Source of the DNA: Hyphomicrobiales bacterium
Lineage (GTDB): Bacteria; Pseudomonadota; Alphaproteobacteria; Rhizobiales; MH13
Assembly: GCA_017642935.1 (NCBI GenBank)
Contig: JAEPOK010000001.1
Location: forward strand, 1,781,192 to 1,845,191
Length of the DNA: 64,000 nucleotides
Direction of reading: 5' to 3'
The notes under the pieces were generated by a model. It did not search any database. It was not told the origin of the DNA and saw only the letters and a list, made by a program, of their open reading frames with translations. The position numbers and the translations under genes are program-made. Positions 38,132 to 48,056 of the stretch are shown here, one piece after another. Each line of letters starts with the position of its first letter. The first letter of the stretch is position 1.

Positions 38132-39460
38132 TCATTCGGCAGCCATCTTCGGCTCGGCTGCCTGGCCATAGGGAACGTTGCGGCCACCATAGCGACGCAC
38201 GCGCACATTGGCTTGTTCAGCATGGCCGACAAAGCCTTCTAACATACAAAGGCGCGAGCAATATTCGCCCATCAATGCCGCTGCCTCGTCGGTTAAAACC
38301 CTTTGGTAGGAATGGGTTTTCAGGAATTTTCCGACCCAGAGACCGCCGGTGTAACGCCCGGCCTTCTTGGTTGGCAGCGTGTGATTGGTTCCGATGACCT
38401 TGTCGCCATTGGCGACGTTAGTGCGTGCGCCCAAAAAGAGCGCGCCATAACAGGTCATGTTCTCCAAGAACCAATCGTCCCGATCAGTCATGACCTGAAC
38501 ATGTTCTGAGGCAATGTCGTCGGCAACCGCAAGCATCTCATCATAGGTCTCGCAGACGATCACCTCGCCATAATCCTCCCAGCTTTTGCGGGCGGTCTCG
38601 GCGGTGGGCAATATGGCGAGCAGCCGGTCGATCTGGTCGAGTGTGTCGCGGGCAAGCTTTTCAGAAATGGTGACCAGAACCGCGGGCGAGTTGTAGCCGT
38701 GCTCGGCTTGCCCCAATAGGTCGGTCGCGCAGAGTTCAGCGTCGGCGCCATGCTCGTCGGCGATCACCATCGTCTCCGTTGGGCCAGCGAAAAGATCGAT
38801 TCCCACGCGGCCGAAGAGCTGGCGTTTGGCTTCGGCCACAAACGCATTGCCAGGCCCAACCAGCATATGGACCGGATCGATTGTTTCGGTACCGATGGCC
38901 ATGGCACCCACCGCCTGAATGCCGCCAAGAACGTAGATCTCGTGGGCGCCGCCAAGTTTCATAGCGGCGATAACAGCCGCGTTCGGCTCACCCTTGAATG
39001 GCGGCGTACACGCGATGATGCGCGGCACGCCCGCTACGTCGGCGGTGGCCACCGACATATGAGCAGACGCCACCATCGGAAACTTGCCGCCGGGCACATA
39101 ACATCCAACCGACTGGACCGGGATGTTTTTGTGACCAAGCACAATCCCCGGCATCGTCTCCACCTCGATATCGACCATCGAATTGCGCTGATGCTGGGCA
39201 AAGCTTCGCACCTGCTCCTGCGCGAACCGGATATCGTCCATATCGCGCGTGGACACCTTGTTCATCAGCGCCGATACATCGTCATCCGTGAGACGAAAAC
39301 GATCCGGCGTGTAGCCGTCAAATTTAGCCGATAAGTCGCGTACAGCCGCGTCGCCGCGCGCTTCAATGTCTTTCAGTGTTTCTTCAACGATCGCGCGGAC
39401 TTTTGCGTCATCGTCGGAGCGCTCGGTTTCCGGTTTGCCGCGTTTCAAATGGGTGATCAT
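38132..39460 (-). CDS. Histidinol dehydrogenase family protein (HpsN/sulfopropanediol dehydrogenase-like)
   Basis: About 442 residues from the ATG at 39460, chosen because AAGGACGG lies 8 bases before it (an ATG at 39481 is possible). HisD fold: [38 protein letters not shown], the metal-side [10 protein letters not shown], catalytic Glu-His in [10 protein letters not shown], and [30 protein letters not shown]. No other histidine gene is near; the SDR and LacI neighbours and the [15 protein letters not shown] variant suggest the paralogous group that oxidises 2,3-dihydroxypropane-1-sulfonate. Which of the two reactions it performs is uncertain. Confidence 0.88.
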   Translation of the reverse strand: MITHLKRGKPETERSDDDAKVRAIVEETLKDIEARGDAAVRDLSAKFDGYTPDRFRLTDDDVSALMNKVSTRDMDDIRFAQEQVRSFAQHQRNSMVDIEVETMPGIVLGHKNIPVQSVGCYVPGGKFPMVASAHMSVATADVAGVPRIIACTPPFKGEPNAAVIAAMKLGGAHEIYVLGGIQAVGAMAIGTETIDPVHMLVGPGNAFVAEAKRQLFGRVGIDLFAGPTETMVIADEHGADAELCATDLLGQAEHGYNSPAVLVTISEKLARDTLDQIDRLLAILPTAETARKSWEDYGEVIVCETYDEMLAVADDIASEHVQVMTDRDDWFLENMTCYGALFLGARTNVANGDKVIGTNHTLPTKKAGRYTGGLWVGKFLKTHSYQRVLTDEAAALMGEYCSRLCMLEGFVGHAEQANVRVRRYGGRNVPYGQAAEPKMAAE

Positions 39461-39519
39461 GGCGCGCCGTCCTTGGTTCATCCTGTTTGGCCATTAAGCG
39501 TCGACACGCCATTCGACCT

Positions 39520-39533
39520 TGCATGCGTATGCA
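39520..39533. promoter_or_regulatory. LacI-type operator candidate before the HisD-family gene
   Basis: TGCATGCGTATGCA matches its own reverse complement at 6 of 7 half-site positions and has the central CG typical of LacI-family sites. It lies 60 bases before the preferred ATG at 39460. Assignment to the nearby LacI regulator is inferred. Confidence 0.4.
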
Positions 39534-39593
39534 GTATAGTCAGCGCGGGTATACGGGCAATGGGGCAGCGGCGAATTTCCGGCGTCGGTGGCG

Positions 39594-40625
39594 TTAAGTC
39601 TGGTAGTAGTCGCGATACCAAGCGACAAAACGGGCGATGCCCTCCTCGACTGGCGTGGCGGGCGGTTTGTCGATAAGGCGCGAGAGAAGCGTGGCATCGG
39701 CCCAGGTCATAGGCACGTCACCTGCTTGCATAGGGAGTAAATTGCGTTCCGCTTTTTTGCCCAGCGCCTGTTCCAGCGCATCAATAAAGTCGGTGAGTTG
39801 CACAGGCTGGTTGTTGCCGATGTTGATCACCCGCCAAGGCGCCACGGGTGAAAGACCCAGAGCTTCACGGTCTTCCTCGTCATCCGCGTCTGGCAGCGTC
39901 GGCGTGACATCGGCCAGAGCTGCGATGGCCTGGGCCAGATCATCGATGAACGTGAAATCGCGCTGCATGTCGCCGTGATTATAAACATCGATCGGTTCGT
40001 CGTTCAGGATCGCTTTGGTGAACTTGAAGAGCGCCATATCCGGGCGACCCCAGGGGCCGTAAACCGTGAAAAACCGAAAAAGCGTCATCGGAACACCGTA
40101 GAGGTGCGCGTAGGAATGCGTCATCGACTCGGCGGCCTTTTTTGTCGCCCCATAAAACGACATCTGCAGATCGGCCTTGTGATGCTCGGCATAGGGCATC
40201 TCAACGTTCGCACCGTAGACAGAGCTGGAGGACGCCATCATCAAGTGCTTGGGTGGCGTCGCACGGGCCGCTTCCAGCACTTCAAGTGTGCCGACGAGAT
40301 TGCTATCGACGTACGAGCGCGGATTGTCGATCGAAAAGCGGACCCCGGCCTGGGCCGCGAGGTGAATGATGAGATCCGGTTGTTCCCGCGCAACCAGATC
40401 AACGACAGCGCGCGGCGTCTCCAATCGCTCTTCCACAGCCTTGAAATGCTGATTATGGAAGAGCGTCTGGTGGCGTCGCTGTTTCAGCCGAACATCGTAA
40501 TAGTCGGTGAGCGCATCGAAGCCGACCACCCGATACCCTGCTCGCAAGAGGGCCTGGCTTGTGTGAAAACCGATGAAGCCGGCCGAGCCTGTGACGAGCG
40601 CGGTTTTTTGGGTTGCAGTGGTCAT
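39594..40625 (-). CDS. NAD-dependent epimerase, UDP-glucuronate 4-epimerase type
   Basis: 343 residues, extended SDR. N-terminal GSAGFIGFHTSQALL at 13-27, LAAQAGVRFSIDNPRSYVDSNLVGT, and the active-site SFYGATKKAAE with YxxxK; MTHSYAHLYGVPMTLFRFFTVYGPWGRPDMALFKFTKAIL is the signature of UDP-glucuronate 4-epimerases. It makes UDP-galacturonate from UDP-glucuronate for surface polysaccharide. It follows the UDP-glucose dehydrogenase gene by 5 bases, whose product is its substrate. Confidence 0.92.
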   Translation of the reverse strand: MTTATQKTALVTGSAGFIGFHTSQALLRAGYRVVGFDALTDYYDVRLKQRRHQTLFHNQHFKAVEERLETPRAVVDLVAREQPDLIIHLAAQAGVRFSIDNPRSYVDSNLVGTLEVLEAARATPPKHLMMASSSSVYGANVEMPYAEHHKADLQMSFYGATKKAAESMTHSYAHLYGVPMTLFRFFTVYGPWGRPDMALFKFTKAILNDEPIDVYNHGDMQRDFTFIDDLAQAIAALADVTPTLPDADDEEDREALGLSPVAPWRVINIGNNQPVQLTDFIDALEQALGKKAERNLLPMQAGDVPMTWADATLLSRLIDKPPATPVEEGIARFVAWYRDYYQT

Positions 40626-40630
40626 TGTTT

Positions 40631-41803
40631 TCAGTCGACTCCAAACAGATCGCGCGTGAAGACTTTGTCTTTCACGTCTTGAAGCTCCGGCGCTGGCCGG
40701 TTGGCGATGATGATGTCGCTTTCAGCCTTGAATGCCTCAAGGTCGCGGACAACGGCAGAACCAAAGAAATGGACTGCTGGCAGACCTGGCTCGTAGACAA
40801 TCACCGGTATGCCCTTGGCTTTGATGCGTTTCATGATGCCTTGCACGGAACTGTCGCGAAAATTGTCCGAGCCTTCCTTCATCGTCAGCCTGTAGACGCC
40901 AACGCAGCCAGGGCTTTTGGCGATGATGCTGTCGGCGATGAAGTCCTTGCGCGTCGTGTTCGCATCGACAATGGCGCGGATGAGGTTCTGCGGAACCGCA
41001 TCGTAATTGGCCAATAGCTGCCTGGTGTCCTTGGGCAGACAGTAACCGCCATAGCCGAAAGACGGATTGTTGTAATGATCGCCAATGCGCGGATCGAGAC
41101 TGACGCCTTTGATGATCTGACGTGTGTCCATCCCGGCGATCTGAGCGTAGGTGTCGAGCTCGTTAAAGTAGGCCACACGCATCGCAAGGTAGGTGTTGGC
41201 AAAGAGCTTGATCGCCTCGGCTTCATCGGGATCGGTCAGAAGTGTTGGAATGTCGTCCTTGATCGCGCAATCAGCGAGCATGGTTGCAAAGTCTTCGGCG
41301 CGCTTGGAACGTTCGCCAACAACAATTCGCGAGGGAAAGAGGTTGTCGTAAAGCGCCCGCCCTTCGCGCAGAAACTCCGGCGAATGGATGATACGGTCAA
41401 TCCCAAACTGCTTGCGCAAGGCAGAGACCAGACCCACCGGGATCGTGGATTTGATGATGATCAGCGCCTGATCGTTCACCGCCAAAACCTCGGAGATCAC
41501 ACTCTCGACGGAGGATGTGTCGAAGGCGTTGGTCTGCGGGTCGTAATTGGTCGGCGTAGCGACGATCACATGCGTTGCGTCGCGATAAGCGGTTTGCGTA
41601 TCATTGGTTGCGGTGAGCTTTAGGTCTTTGGTGGCAAGATAATCCTCAAGCTCTGGATCGCTGATCGGCGAGGTTCGATCGCCGAGCATGGAAACGCGCT
41701 CCGGCGAAATATCGCAGGCAATCACCGTGTATTTCTGCGCCAGCAACACAGCATTGGAAAGGCCTACATAGCCAAGGCCGGCAACGGCAAACTGAACAGT
41801 CAT
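40631..41803 (-). CDS. ugd: UDP-glucose/GDP-mannose dehydrogenase family protein (UDP-glucose 6-dehydrogenase)
   Basis: 390 residues from the ATG at 41803, with AGGAAAG just upstream; a longer frame is unlikely. Rossmann motif [17 protein letters not shown] at the N terminus, [12 protein letters not shown]-type middle segment, and the catalytic Cys in [12 protein letters not shown]. It oxidises UDP-glucose to UDP-glucuronate in two steps with NAD+. Its partner epimerase follows directly, so the pair feeds galacturonate into a capsule, exopolysaccharide or LPS. The length is typical of short bacterial Ugd. Confidence 0.9.
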   Translation of the reverse strand: MTVQFAVAGLGYVGLSNAVLLAQKYTVIACDISPERVSMLGDRTSPISDPELEDYLATKDLKLTATNDTQTAYRDATHVIVATPTNYDPQTNAFDTSSVESVISEVLAVNDQALIIIKSTIPVGLVSALRKQFGIDRIIHSPEFLREGRALYDNLFPSRIVVGERSKRAEDFATMLADCAIKDDIPTLLTDPDEAEAIKLFANTYLAMRVAYFNELDTYAQIAGMDTRQIIKGVSLDPRIGDHYNNPSFGYGGYCLPKDTRQLLANYDAVPQNLIRAIVDANTTRKDFIADSIIAKSPGCVGVYRLTMKEGSDNFRDSSVQGIMKRIKAKGIPVIVYEPGLPAVHFFGSAVVRDLEAFKAESDIIIANRPAPELQDVKDKVFTRDLFGVD

Positions 41804-42001
41804 GATGCTTTCCTGGAAACGGCAGAGGGTAATTGCCGCTTTGAGGCGAAGCCTTCGCATGGCCACCGCCTAACGGGCAAGTAGGTGGCGGCTTTATCCA
41901 TGGCGAGCGAACCATTGTGATCGTCAGGCGTTGGGTTTAACTGAGCCAAATGAGGATTGGAGCGCTCACCGGCCTCCTACTTGAACGAGTGGTCTATTCG
42001 C

Positions 42002-42961
42002 ATGAGCGGTCTCCTTGCACTGCTGGACGACGTCGCAGCCATCGCCAAACTTGCTGCCACGCAACTTGATGATGTCGCAGCACAGGCCTCAAAGGCCGGA
42101 ACCAAAGCGGCAGGCATCGTCATTGATGATGCGGCAGTCACGCCGAAATATGTCACTGGATTGCCGGCGACGCGCGAGCTGCCGATTATCTGGAAGATCG
42201 CGCGCGCATCCTTTTTTAACAAGCTGATCATTCTGCTGCCCGTGGCGCTGCTCTTGAGCGCCTTTGCACCCTGGATGCTGACGCCATTGCTGATGCTAGG
42301 CGGGTCTTATCTTTGTTATGAGGGCGCGGAGAAGATCGCGCATCTCTTCTCGCATAAGAAGCATCACGCGGTGGACACCGAGCATGGACTCGATGCTGCC
42401 CATCTCGAAGAGCAGCGCGTCAAAGGCGCGATCAAGACCGACTTCATCTTATCGGCCGAGATCATGACCATCACGCTTTCGGCCATCGATTCAGACAGCA
42501 TCGTGACCCGCGGCGTGACGCTCGCTCTGGTCGCAGTCGCGATCACGGCGTTGGTCTATGGCGCTGTTGCGCTGATCGTGAAGATGGATGACGTCGGCCT
42601 TAAACTGACGCAAGTCGGTCGCCTGGAGGCAACGCGTGCCCTTGGTCGCGGGTTGGTCAAAGCCATGCCAATGATCCTGTTGATCATCTCAACTGTCGGC
42701 ACAGCCGCCATGCTTTGGGTCGGCGGCAGCATCATGGTGCATGGCGTCAAAGATCTCGGATTTCCACAAACCTATGACACGATCCACCATTGGGCGGAGA
42801 TCGGCGCGCATTCGGTGACCACCGCACAAGGCTTAGTTGAGTGGGTCATCGTGGCGGCACTCGATGGCGTGATCGGTCTGGCCTGGGGCTTGTTATTGAT
42901 CCCCGTCGTCACCTTCGCCATCAACCCGGCGCTCAAAGCGGTGACGTCGAAAGGCCAGTGA
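42002..42961 (+). CDS. DUF808 family membrane protein (YedI-like)
   Basis: 319 residues from the ATG at 42002. The N terminus MSGLLALLDDVAAIAKLAATQLDDVAAQASKAGTKAAGIVIDDAAVTPKYV is the invariant start of DUF808, followed by several long hydrophobic segments (about 80-110, 175-205, 235-260, 295-315) and a His-rich KKHHAVDTEH. An inner-membrane protein with no assigned function. It is a single gene that meets the small membrane-protein gene tail to tail. Confidence 0.9.
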   Translation: MSGLLALLDDVAAIAKLAATQLDDVAAQASKAGTKAAGIVIDDAAVTPKYVTGLPATRELPIIWKIARASFFNKLIILLPVALLLSAFAPWMLTPLLMLGGSYLCYEGAEKIAHLFSHKKHHAVDTEHGLDAAHLEEQRVKGAIKTDFILSAEIMTITLSAIDSDSIVTRGVTLALVAVAITALVYGAVALIVKMDDVGLKLTQVGRLEATRALGRGLVKAMPMILLIISTVGTAAMLWVGGSIMVHGVKDLGFPQTYDTIHHWAEIGAHSVTTAQGLVEWVIVAALDGVIGLAWGLLLIPVVTFAINPALKAVTSKGQ

Positions 42962-42973
42962 TTGGGTCGGTCG

Positions 42974-43285
42974 CTATCCAGCAAAGAGAAACGCCCAGCC
43001 AAAAAGCATAAGGATCGCACCGATCAGGAGTGCGGCCAGCGCAATCGGCACGCGCACCATCCACCACAGACCCTTACTCAGTGTCAGTTGACGGGCACGC
43101 CACCACAAGACGACCGCCAGGCCGATAGCCGCTGCTTGCCACCCGAAAAACGCACCGACACGGTTCATTCCTCGGGTGAAGCTGGACCCGGTGGGTTCGA
43201 TCAGCGCGAAAGCAATAAATGATCCCATGAAGGCAGCAAGCCATAAGCCCAGCAAGAACCAAAGCGTTCGAGGAAATCTGACCAT
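42974..43285 (-). CDS. Small membrane protein of unknown function
   Basis: 103 residues with three hydrophobic segments (about 6-30, 44-62, 78-102). FLLGLWLAAFMGSFIAFALIEPTGSSFTRGMNRVGAFFGWQ contains no recognised motif. Coding is supported by its even hydrophobic/charged pattern and its position between two genes with no overlap. Convergent with DUF808 and divergent from the chemotaxis receptor. The function cannot be inferred. Confidence 0.6.
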   Translation of the reverse strand: MVRFPRTLWFLLGLWLAAFMGSFIAFALIEPTGSSFTRGMNRVGAFFGWQAAAIGLAVVLWWRARQLTLSKGLWWMVRVPIALAALLIGAILMLFGWAFLFAG

Positions 43286-43373
43286 GGTTCAAATGTTCCT
43301 TCGCAACAGTTTTTCGGCCAAACTACAACCAGACGTTGCTAACGTAACCGCAAAGAGTTCACTAAAGCCACGT

Positions 43374-43391
43374 TTCTTTTGCGTAAAAGAA
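43374..43391. promoter_or_regulatory. AT-rich dyad before the chemotaxis receptor gene
   Basis: TTCTTTT-GCGT-AAAAGAA has perfect 7-base arms. It lies 83 bases before the preferred ATG of the receptor and 89 bases from the divergent small gene, so it may be a regulator site serving either direction. Confidence 0.35.
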
Positions 43392-43473
43392 TGACGTGTT
43401 TCAACAATGTTAACTCCGATGCACCATCAATACGGCCTTGGAAGCCGTTTCAAACCTGGTGGGTACTCAGTCT

Positions 43474-44976
43474 ATGTTTTCACGACAGGCCAAAATCAAA
43501 GCGGAGCCGGCTGATACGGTTTCTGAAGAGCTAGCGCACTCTACGTCACCTGCCGACGAGGCGGAGACCCAATCGGACAAGACCTCCCAGCGCAACGCAG
43601 ACGAGACCGCCAAGACGCTGGTTTCTGTCGCTGAAGCATTGTCCAATTTTGGCGTGGAGATGGTGGACGTGGCTGGGGCCATCGAAACAGCCAACGCCGC
43701 CACCACAGGATTACAGGAAGCCTTCAACCTGCTCTGCCAGGCCGCAGAAGAAACACAGGTTCAGACAGGCGTCATCCGCGAGGCCGTCACGACAACCGCG
43801 ATGGTGGCCAATGCCTCCGGCGATACCATGCAACGCTCGCGCGATGCCTTGGGCAAAGCCGCCAACGATATTGCAACACTGATTTCTTCGGTTACCGAGA
43901 TCAACAGCCAGTTGCAGGGCCTACAAGGCGCGCTGGTGAGCGTTGGCGAGGTCTCGCAGTCGATCGATCAAATTGCCCGGCAGACGAATCTGCTGGCTCT
44001 TAACGCCACTATCGAAGCGGCACGCGCCGGTGAAGCAGGGCGCGGATTTGCCGTCGTGGCCGGCGAGGTTAAACAACTGGCATCGGAAACCTCGACAGCA
44101 ACGCAGCAAATTCAGGAAACGCTCACGCAACTCAACCAGGAAGCCGATGCACTCATCGGGCTTGGCGAAGGCGCGTTGACCGGCGTTTCGGCGGTGCAAG
44201 AAAGCACAAGCGCTCTTGATGAAGTGATCGATGAGTTGTCCGACGCCATTACCGAGATTGGCTCGTCCTCAAGCGTTGTCGAAACGGGCATTGTCGATAT
44301 CGAGTCGGCGACAAAGGATTTTGCGTCCAACGTTACGACGATGCAGGAAACGGTAACCAGCAACAGTGCGTTGTTGGATTCTGCTGCTGAGCGAATCGGG
44401 AACAGCGTTGACGAAACCGACCGGTTGGTTGGCGTGACCGCTGATAGCGATATCGACACTGACGAAGGCCGTTTCCTCGACATGGCGCGCGAGGCTGTCG
44501 ACGCCGTACAGAATGCGTTTGCAGCCGAGATCGAGGAGGGTCGGGCAACGATCAACGATTTCTTCGATCAGGATTACAAGCCAATCGCTGGCACCGATCC
44601 CGAACAGGTCATGACTCGTTTCACGGCGATCACAGATCGCGTTTTGCCAGCTATTCAGGAACCGGTTGCCCAAAGCAGTGAACGCATCGTTTTTTGCGCC
44701 TGTGTTGATGTGAACGGCTACCTGCCAACGCACAACGAGAAGTTCAGCCAGCCACAGGGCGATGATCCGCTTTGGAACGCCGCCAACAGCCGCAATCGCC
44801 GCATGTTCGACGACAAGGTTGGCCTACGCGCCGGACAAAGCACCGAACCGTTCTTGATGCAGTCCTATCGCCGCGACATGGGTGGAGGAAAGTTCGCCAT
44901 CATGAAGGACCTGTCCGTACCGGTCTATGTTCAAGGCCGACACTGGGGGGCCCTGCGCCTGGCTTACAAAGTCTAG
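43474..44976 (+). CDS. Cytoplasmic methyl-accepting chemotaxis protein
   Basis: 500 residues from the ATG at 43474 (a TTG at 43438 is possible). No membrane segments. A long heptad-like helical region carries the receptor hairpin [44 protein letters not shown] at about residues 170-210, the contact site for CheA and CheW. The C-terminal ~110 residues ([19 protein letters not shown] ... [12 protein letters not shown]) form a separate sensor-like domain shared with other soluble receptors. A soluble receptor with this layout senses an internal signal, often redox or energy state. No other che gene is near. Confidence 0.9.
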   Translation: MFSRQAKIKAEPADTVSEELAHSTSPADEAETQSDKTSQRNADETAKTLVSVAEALSNFGVEMVDVAGAIETANAATTGLQEAFNLLCQAAEETQVQTGVIREAVTTTAMVANASGDTMQRSRDALGKAANDIATLISSVTEINSQLQGLQGALVSVGEVSQSIDQIARQTNLLALNATIEAARAGEAGRGFAVVAGEVKQLASETSTATQQIQETLTQLNQEADALIGLGEGALTGVSAVQESTSALDEVIDELSDAITEIGSSSSVVETGIVDIESATKDFASNVTTMQETVTSNSALLDSAAERIGNSVDETDRLVGVTADSDIDTDEGRFLDMAREAVDAVQNAFAAEIEEGRATINDFFDQDYKPIAGTDPEQVMTRFTAITDRVLPAIQEPVAQSSERIVFCACVDVNGYLPTHNEKFSQPQGDDPLWNAANSRNRRMFDDKVGLRAGQSTEPFLMQSYRRDMGGGKFAIMKDLSVPVYVQGRHWGALRLAYKV

Positions 44977-45074
44977 CGTTTTCTAAACACCGGCCCACTT
45001 CCTGCCAGGTCCGACTTTCGCCATAGTGCAGCGTCAGGCACACGCTCGACGCAGACCAATTGGCGGAGTTCGGC

Positions 45075-46385
45075 ATGGCCGAGGCACTCAGACGCGGCGT
45101 AAGTCGCCTAGAAACAACGACGAAACTGACTTTGGCGATCCTCGCCTTGGCCAGCGGCGTCTACACCTATCTGGGTGTACGCGGGTTGCTGCAAGGCATC
45201 GGACCTGTGGTGTTTTTCGGCGCGCTGATCTACTCGACTGCTGTTTCCATCGGCATCTACGCCTTCTGGTCTTACCTCATCCAATTCGTGCCGCACGTGA
45301 AGCACGGCACCGAAAAACGCACCATGCTGATTGCCATGGTGCTTGGCTCGCTGATGATTGTGGCCATGTCATCTTGGCTCAACGCTGCGGCGCTGGCTGG
45401 CGGCGCTGCTATCGAACAGCATCTGGCGAACACCACTGAAGAGTATCAATCCAGGCTCTCCGAGGCCCACAACAATGCGCTCGCCGCCCAGGGGTTGTTG
45501 CCGGACATTGAGCTTGCCAGTGAACGGTTCCGGCGTCTTGCGCAGGAAGAACGCGCGACAGGATCACTGACGGGTACTTCCGGCTCTGGAACGGTTGTGC
45601 AACTCCTCAATCAGATGTCAGGGCAGTTGGAGGGTCTCGCGGCTGAAGTGCGAGCTGCGCGCGTGGAAAGCGATGCCCTCTTTGAGCAGGGCGGCAGCTA
45701 TCTTGGAGACATGCGCCGGATCGTCTCGGCCGCCGGCCCGATCGAGCCTCGGGCCATCGCTTATGCAGAAGAGGCTGTCTCACTGGCAGGTGTGATTGCA
45801 GCGCTTTCCGAAACCTCCATCGCCCCGGCTGTGAAACGCGCGGCGGAAGACCTATCGGCTGCCTTTGTTGCGCCGGAAGTCGATGGCGGAACCGCCGATC
45901 TTGCCTCACGGCAAACGACCATCGTTTCGCGAGTGGAGTCGGCCATTGAGGTGCAATCGAACGCGCTGGCCAGCGCCGCCGATGCGATTTTGGCGCGCGA
46001 TGAGGTGGTTCCCGTTCGCTTTGTGCCGCTCTCCACGCCGGAAGCCGTGCTGCTCTATGCCGAAGACTTTTTGCCGTCCTGGGCCGGCGCCATTTCCATC
46101 GATCTGCTGCCAGCGGTGTTGATCCTGATCCTCGCCGGCGTGCATTCAGCCATCCGCCGCGAGGAAGGCGCGGAGATGGACGCCCATCACGTGACGGTGC
46201 ACGAGATGAACCAGGCGTTGAAACTCTACAACGCGATGCAACCGCCGCAGCCCGTTCAGGCCTCGCCTCCCGCATCCGACCCAGAGCCGGACGCCGAGCA
46301 GGAGCGCGATAAGGAGCGGGACATCGATCAACCTGGCGTGACGCCTTTGCCCACCGCCATGCCGACGATCAAACGGGACCGCTGA
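45075..46385 (+). CDS. Membrane protein of unknown function, partner of the ClpP-fold gene
   Basis: 436 residues from the ATG at 45075 with GGCGGAG just before it. Hydrophobic segments near 20-40, 48-70 and 90-110 in the first quarter, then a long Ala/Glu-rich helical region (ASERFRRLAQEERATG to VESAIEVQSNALASAADAIL), one further hydrophobic segment (SIDLLPAVLILILAGV), and a charged Pro/Glu/Asp tail. This could hold a periplasmic helical domain between two membrane anchors. It has no family I recognise. The GTG of the next gene lies 3 bases after its stop. Confidence 0.7.
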   Translation: MAEALRRGVSRLETTTKLTLAILALASGVYTYLGVRGLLQGIGPVVFFGALIYSTAVSIGIYAFWSYLIQFVPHVKHGTEKRTMLIAMVLGSLMIVAMSSWLNAAALAGGAAIEQHLANTTEEYQSRLSEAHNNALAAQGLLPDIELASERFRRLAQEERATGSLTGTSGSGTVVQLLNQMSGQLEGLAAEVRAARVESDALFEQGGSYLGDMRRIVSAAGPIEPRAIAYAEEAVSLAGVIAALSETSIAPAVKRAAEDLSAAFVAPEVDGGTADLASRQTTIVSRVESAIEVQSNALASAADAILARDEVVPVRFVPLSTPEAVLLYAEDFLPSWAGAISIDLLPAVLILILAGVHSAIRREEGAEMDAHHVTVHEMNQALKLYNAMQPPQPVQASPPASDPEPDAEQERDKERDIDQPGVTPLPTAMPTIKRDR

Positions 46386-46387
46386 GT

Positions 46388-47200
46388 GTGGCCGATGAGA
46401 CGCTGAACGATAGCAAGTTCGCCACCAGCGACCTTGTCCTTGGGATTCTCTTCGCGGCCCTCGTGCTTGGGTCGGCGGCAGCACTCGCTTATGATTTCCG
46501 CTCTCTGCTTGGCGAGCAGCGTGCCCTTGAAACGGGCAACCCGTTTGGCAATCCAGGACGGGTGGATTATGGCCCGCGACGGACGCCCGGTAATGATGAT
46601 CAAGTGCGCCGCTACGATCCGCGTTCCGCACCGGCGCGCCGCTCCGATCAGCAGGTTGCCTTGCCGGGCTTTGACGGCGATCCGGACGATGCGATTTCCG
46701 CGTCCATCACCTTTCATATGGGCGAGAATGGTGCGGCTAGCGCAGTTGGGCGCATCGATCCAGGCAGCTATGTGGCGTTTGAAGAATTCATCGACGCGAG
46801 CCCAGAAATTGACGCCCTCACCTTCCATTCACCCGGCGGCAGCGTGCGTGATGCAATTGCTATGGCTGAACTTTTACGCGAGCGCGAGATCGACACAGCC
46901 GTGGCCCGTCACGGCTACTGCGCGTCGTCCTGCCCGCTGGCCTTTTCAGGCGGCGTAGAGCGTGACTTGCCCGACCCGGTTTGGTTTGGCGTGCACCAAG
47001 TGTTCACGTCCGACGCAGAAATCGGCACGTTGCAAGACGGCATGGCCGGCGCGCAGCATATCTCATCAGAAGCGCAGCAATTGCTAGTCGACATGGGCGT
47101 TGATCCGCGCGCTTGGATCCATGCGATGGCGACGCCGAAAGAGCAGCTTTACCTGTTCAGCCAGGAGGAACTGGCTGACCTCAACTGGGTGACCAACTAG
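46388..47200 (+). CDS. Membrane-anchored ClpP/crotonase-fold protein (predicted periplasmic protease)
   Basis: 270 residues from a GTG. One N-terminal membrane anchor (about 15-36), then a low-complexity linker (to about 100) and a ClpP-like domain: TFHSPGGSVRDAIAMAELLRE (the GG at 150-151), GYCASSCPLAFSGG with S180 or S181 between C178 and C182, and GVHQVF with H203 in the position of the catalytic His. This is the COG3904-type predicted periplasmic protein. It is translationally close to the preceding membrane protein, with which it likely acts. The substrate is unknown. Confidence 0.8.
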   Translation: MADETLNDSKFATSDLVLGILFAALVLGSAAALAYDFRSLLGEQRALETGNPFGNPGRVDYGPRRTPGNDDQVRRYDPRSAPARRSDQQVALPGFDGDPDDAISASITFHMGENGAASAVGRIDPGSYVAFEEFIDASPEIDALTFHSPGGSVRDAIAMAELLREREIDTAVARHGYCASSCPLAFSGGVERDLPDPVWFGVHQVFTSDAEIGTLQDGMAGAQHISSEAQQLLVDMGVDPRAWIHAMATPKEQLYLFSQEELADLNWVTN

Positions 47201-47210
47201 GGTTGAGACC

Positions 47211-48056
47211 CTAAGCCTTAAGCGCCATCGCGTGGTGGGCCAGGTGTTCACCGATGAAGCTGGCGACGAAATAGTAGGAATGGTCGTAGCCCTCGCGCAT
47301 GCGGATGGTGACCTCCTGGCCAGCTTCAGTGCACGCATCGCCAAATAGCTGCGGACGCAATTGCTCCTCAAGGAAATCATCGGCTGCACCCTGATCGATC
47401 AGTATATGCGCCTTGGTGGGCGACTGTTTCACCAGTTCACAGGCGTCGTGCTTGGCCCATTGCGCGATGTCGCTTCCAAGGTAGGCGGTGAAGGCCTTCT
47501 GCCCCCACGGCACCTGCGTCGGCGCGACGATGGGCGAGAAGGCACTGACGCTGACGTAAGAGTCAGGATATTTGAGATGCAATGTCAACGCGCCGTGTCC
47601 ACCCATGGAATGGCCAGTGACGCCCTGGCGGCTCATATCGGCATTCTGAAACCGCTCGGTGATCAGAGCTGGCAGTTCCTTGGTGACGTAAGTCCCCATC
47701 TGGAAGTGCTGCGCCCAAGGGTCCTGAGTCGCATCTATGTAGAAGCCAGCCCCTTGTCCCAGATCGTAGCCCTCATCATCGGCAACGCCCTCACCGCGCG
47801 GCGAGGTGTCGGGGAAGATGACCATGATCCCATGCTCCGCAGCGTAACGCTGGATACCGGACTTTTCGTTGGCGTTGGCCCAGGTGCAGGTCAGCCCAGA
47901 GAGATACCAGAGCACCGGGACCGGTCCATTGGCTGCTTGCGGCGGCGAATAGACAGCAAAGCGCATGGTGCAGTCGCAAGCCTCAGACTCATGATCGAAA
48001 ACCTCGACATTGCCACCAAAGGACGCGAAGGATTGGACTGGCTGAAGGGCCATCAA
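47211..48056 (-). CDS. fghA: S-formylglutathione hydrolase
   Basis: 281 residues, esterase-D family. [19 protein letters not shown] carries the oxyanion-hole region, [32 protein letters not shown] is the family signature, and the nucleophile S150 is in GHSMGGHGA. It hydrolyses S-formylglutathione to formate and glutathione. The start overlaps the stop of the dehydrogenase gene, so both are coupled in a formaldehyde-detoxification operon. No methanol or methylamine oxidation genes are seen nearby. Confidence 0.95.
   Translation of the reverse strand: MMALQPVQSFASFGGNVEVFDHESEACDCTMRFAVYSPPQAANGPVPVLWYLSGLTCTWANANEKSGIQRYAAEHGIMVIFPDTSPRGEGVADDEGYDLGQGAGFYIDATQDPWAQHFQMGTYVTKELPALITERFQNADMSRQGVTGHSMGGHGALTLHLKYPDSYVSVSAFSPIVAPTQVPWGQKAFTAYLGSDIAQWAKHDACELVKQSPTKAHILIDQGAADDFLEEQLRPQLFGDACTEAGQEVTIRMREGYDHSYYFVASFIGEHLAHHAMALKA

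Noticed and set aside
47198-47213. TAGGGT-TGAG-ACCCTA hairpin between convergent genes
   Set aside because: A 6-bp stem over the stop codons with no T run; not convincing as a terminator.
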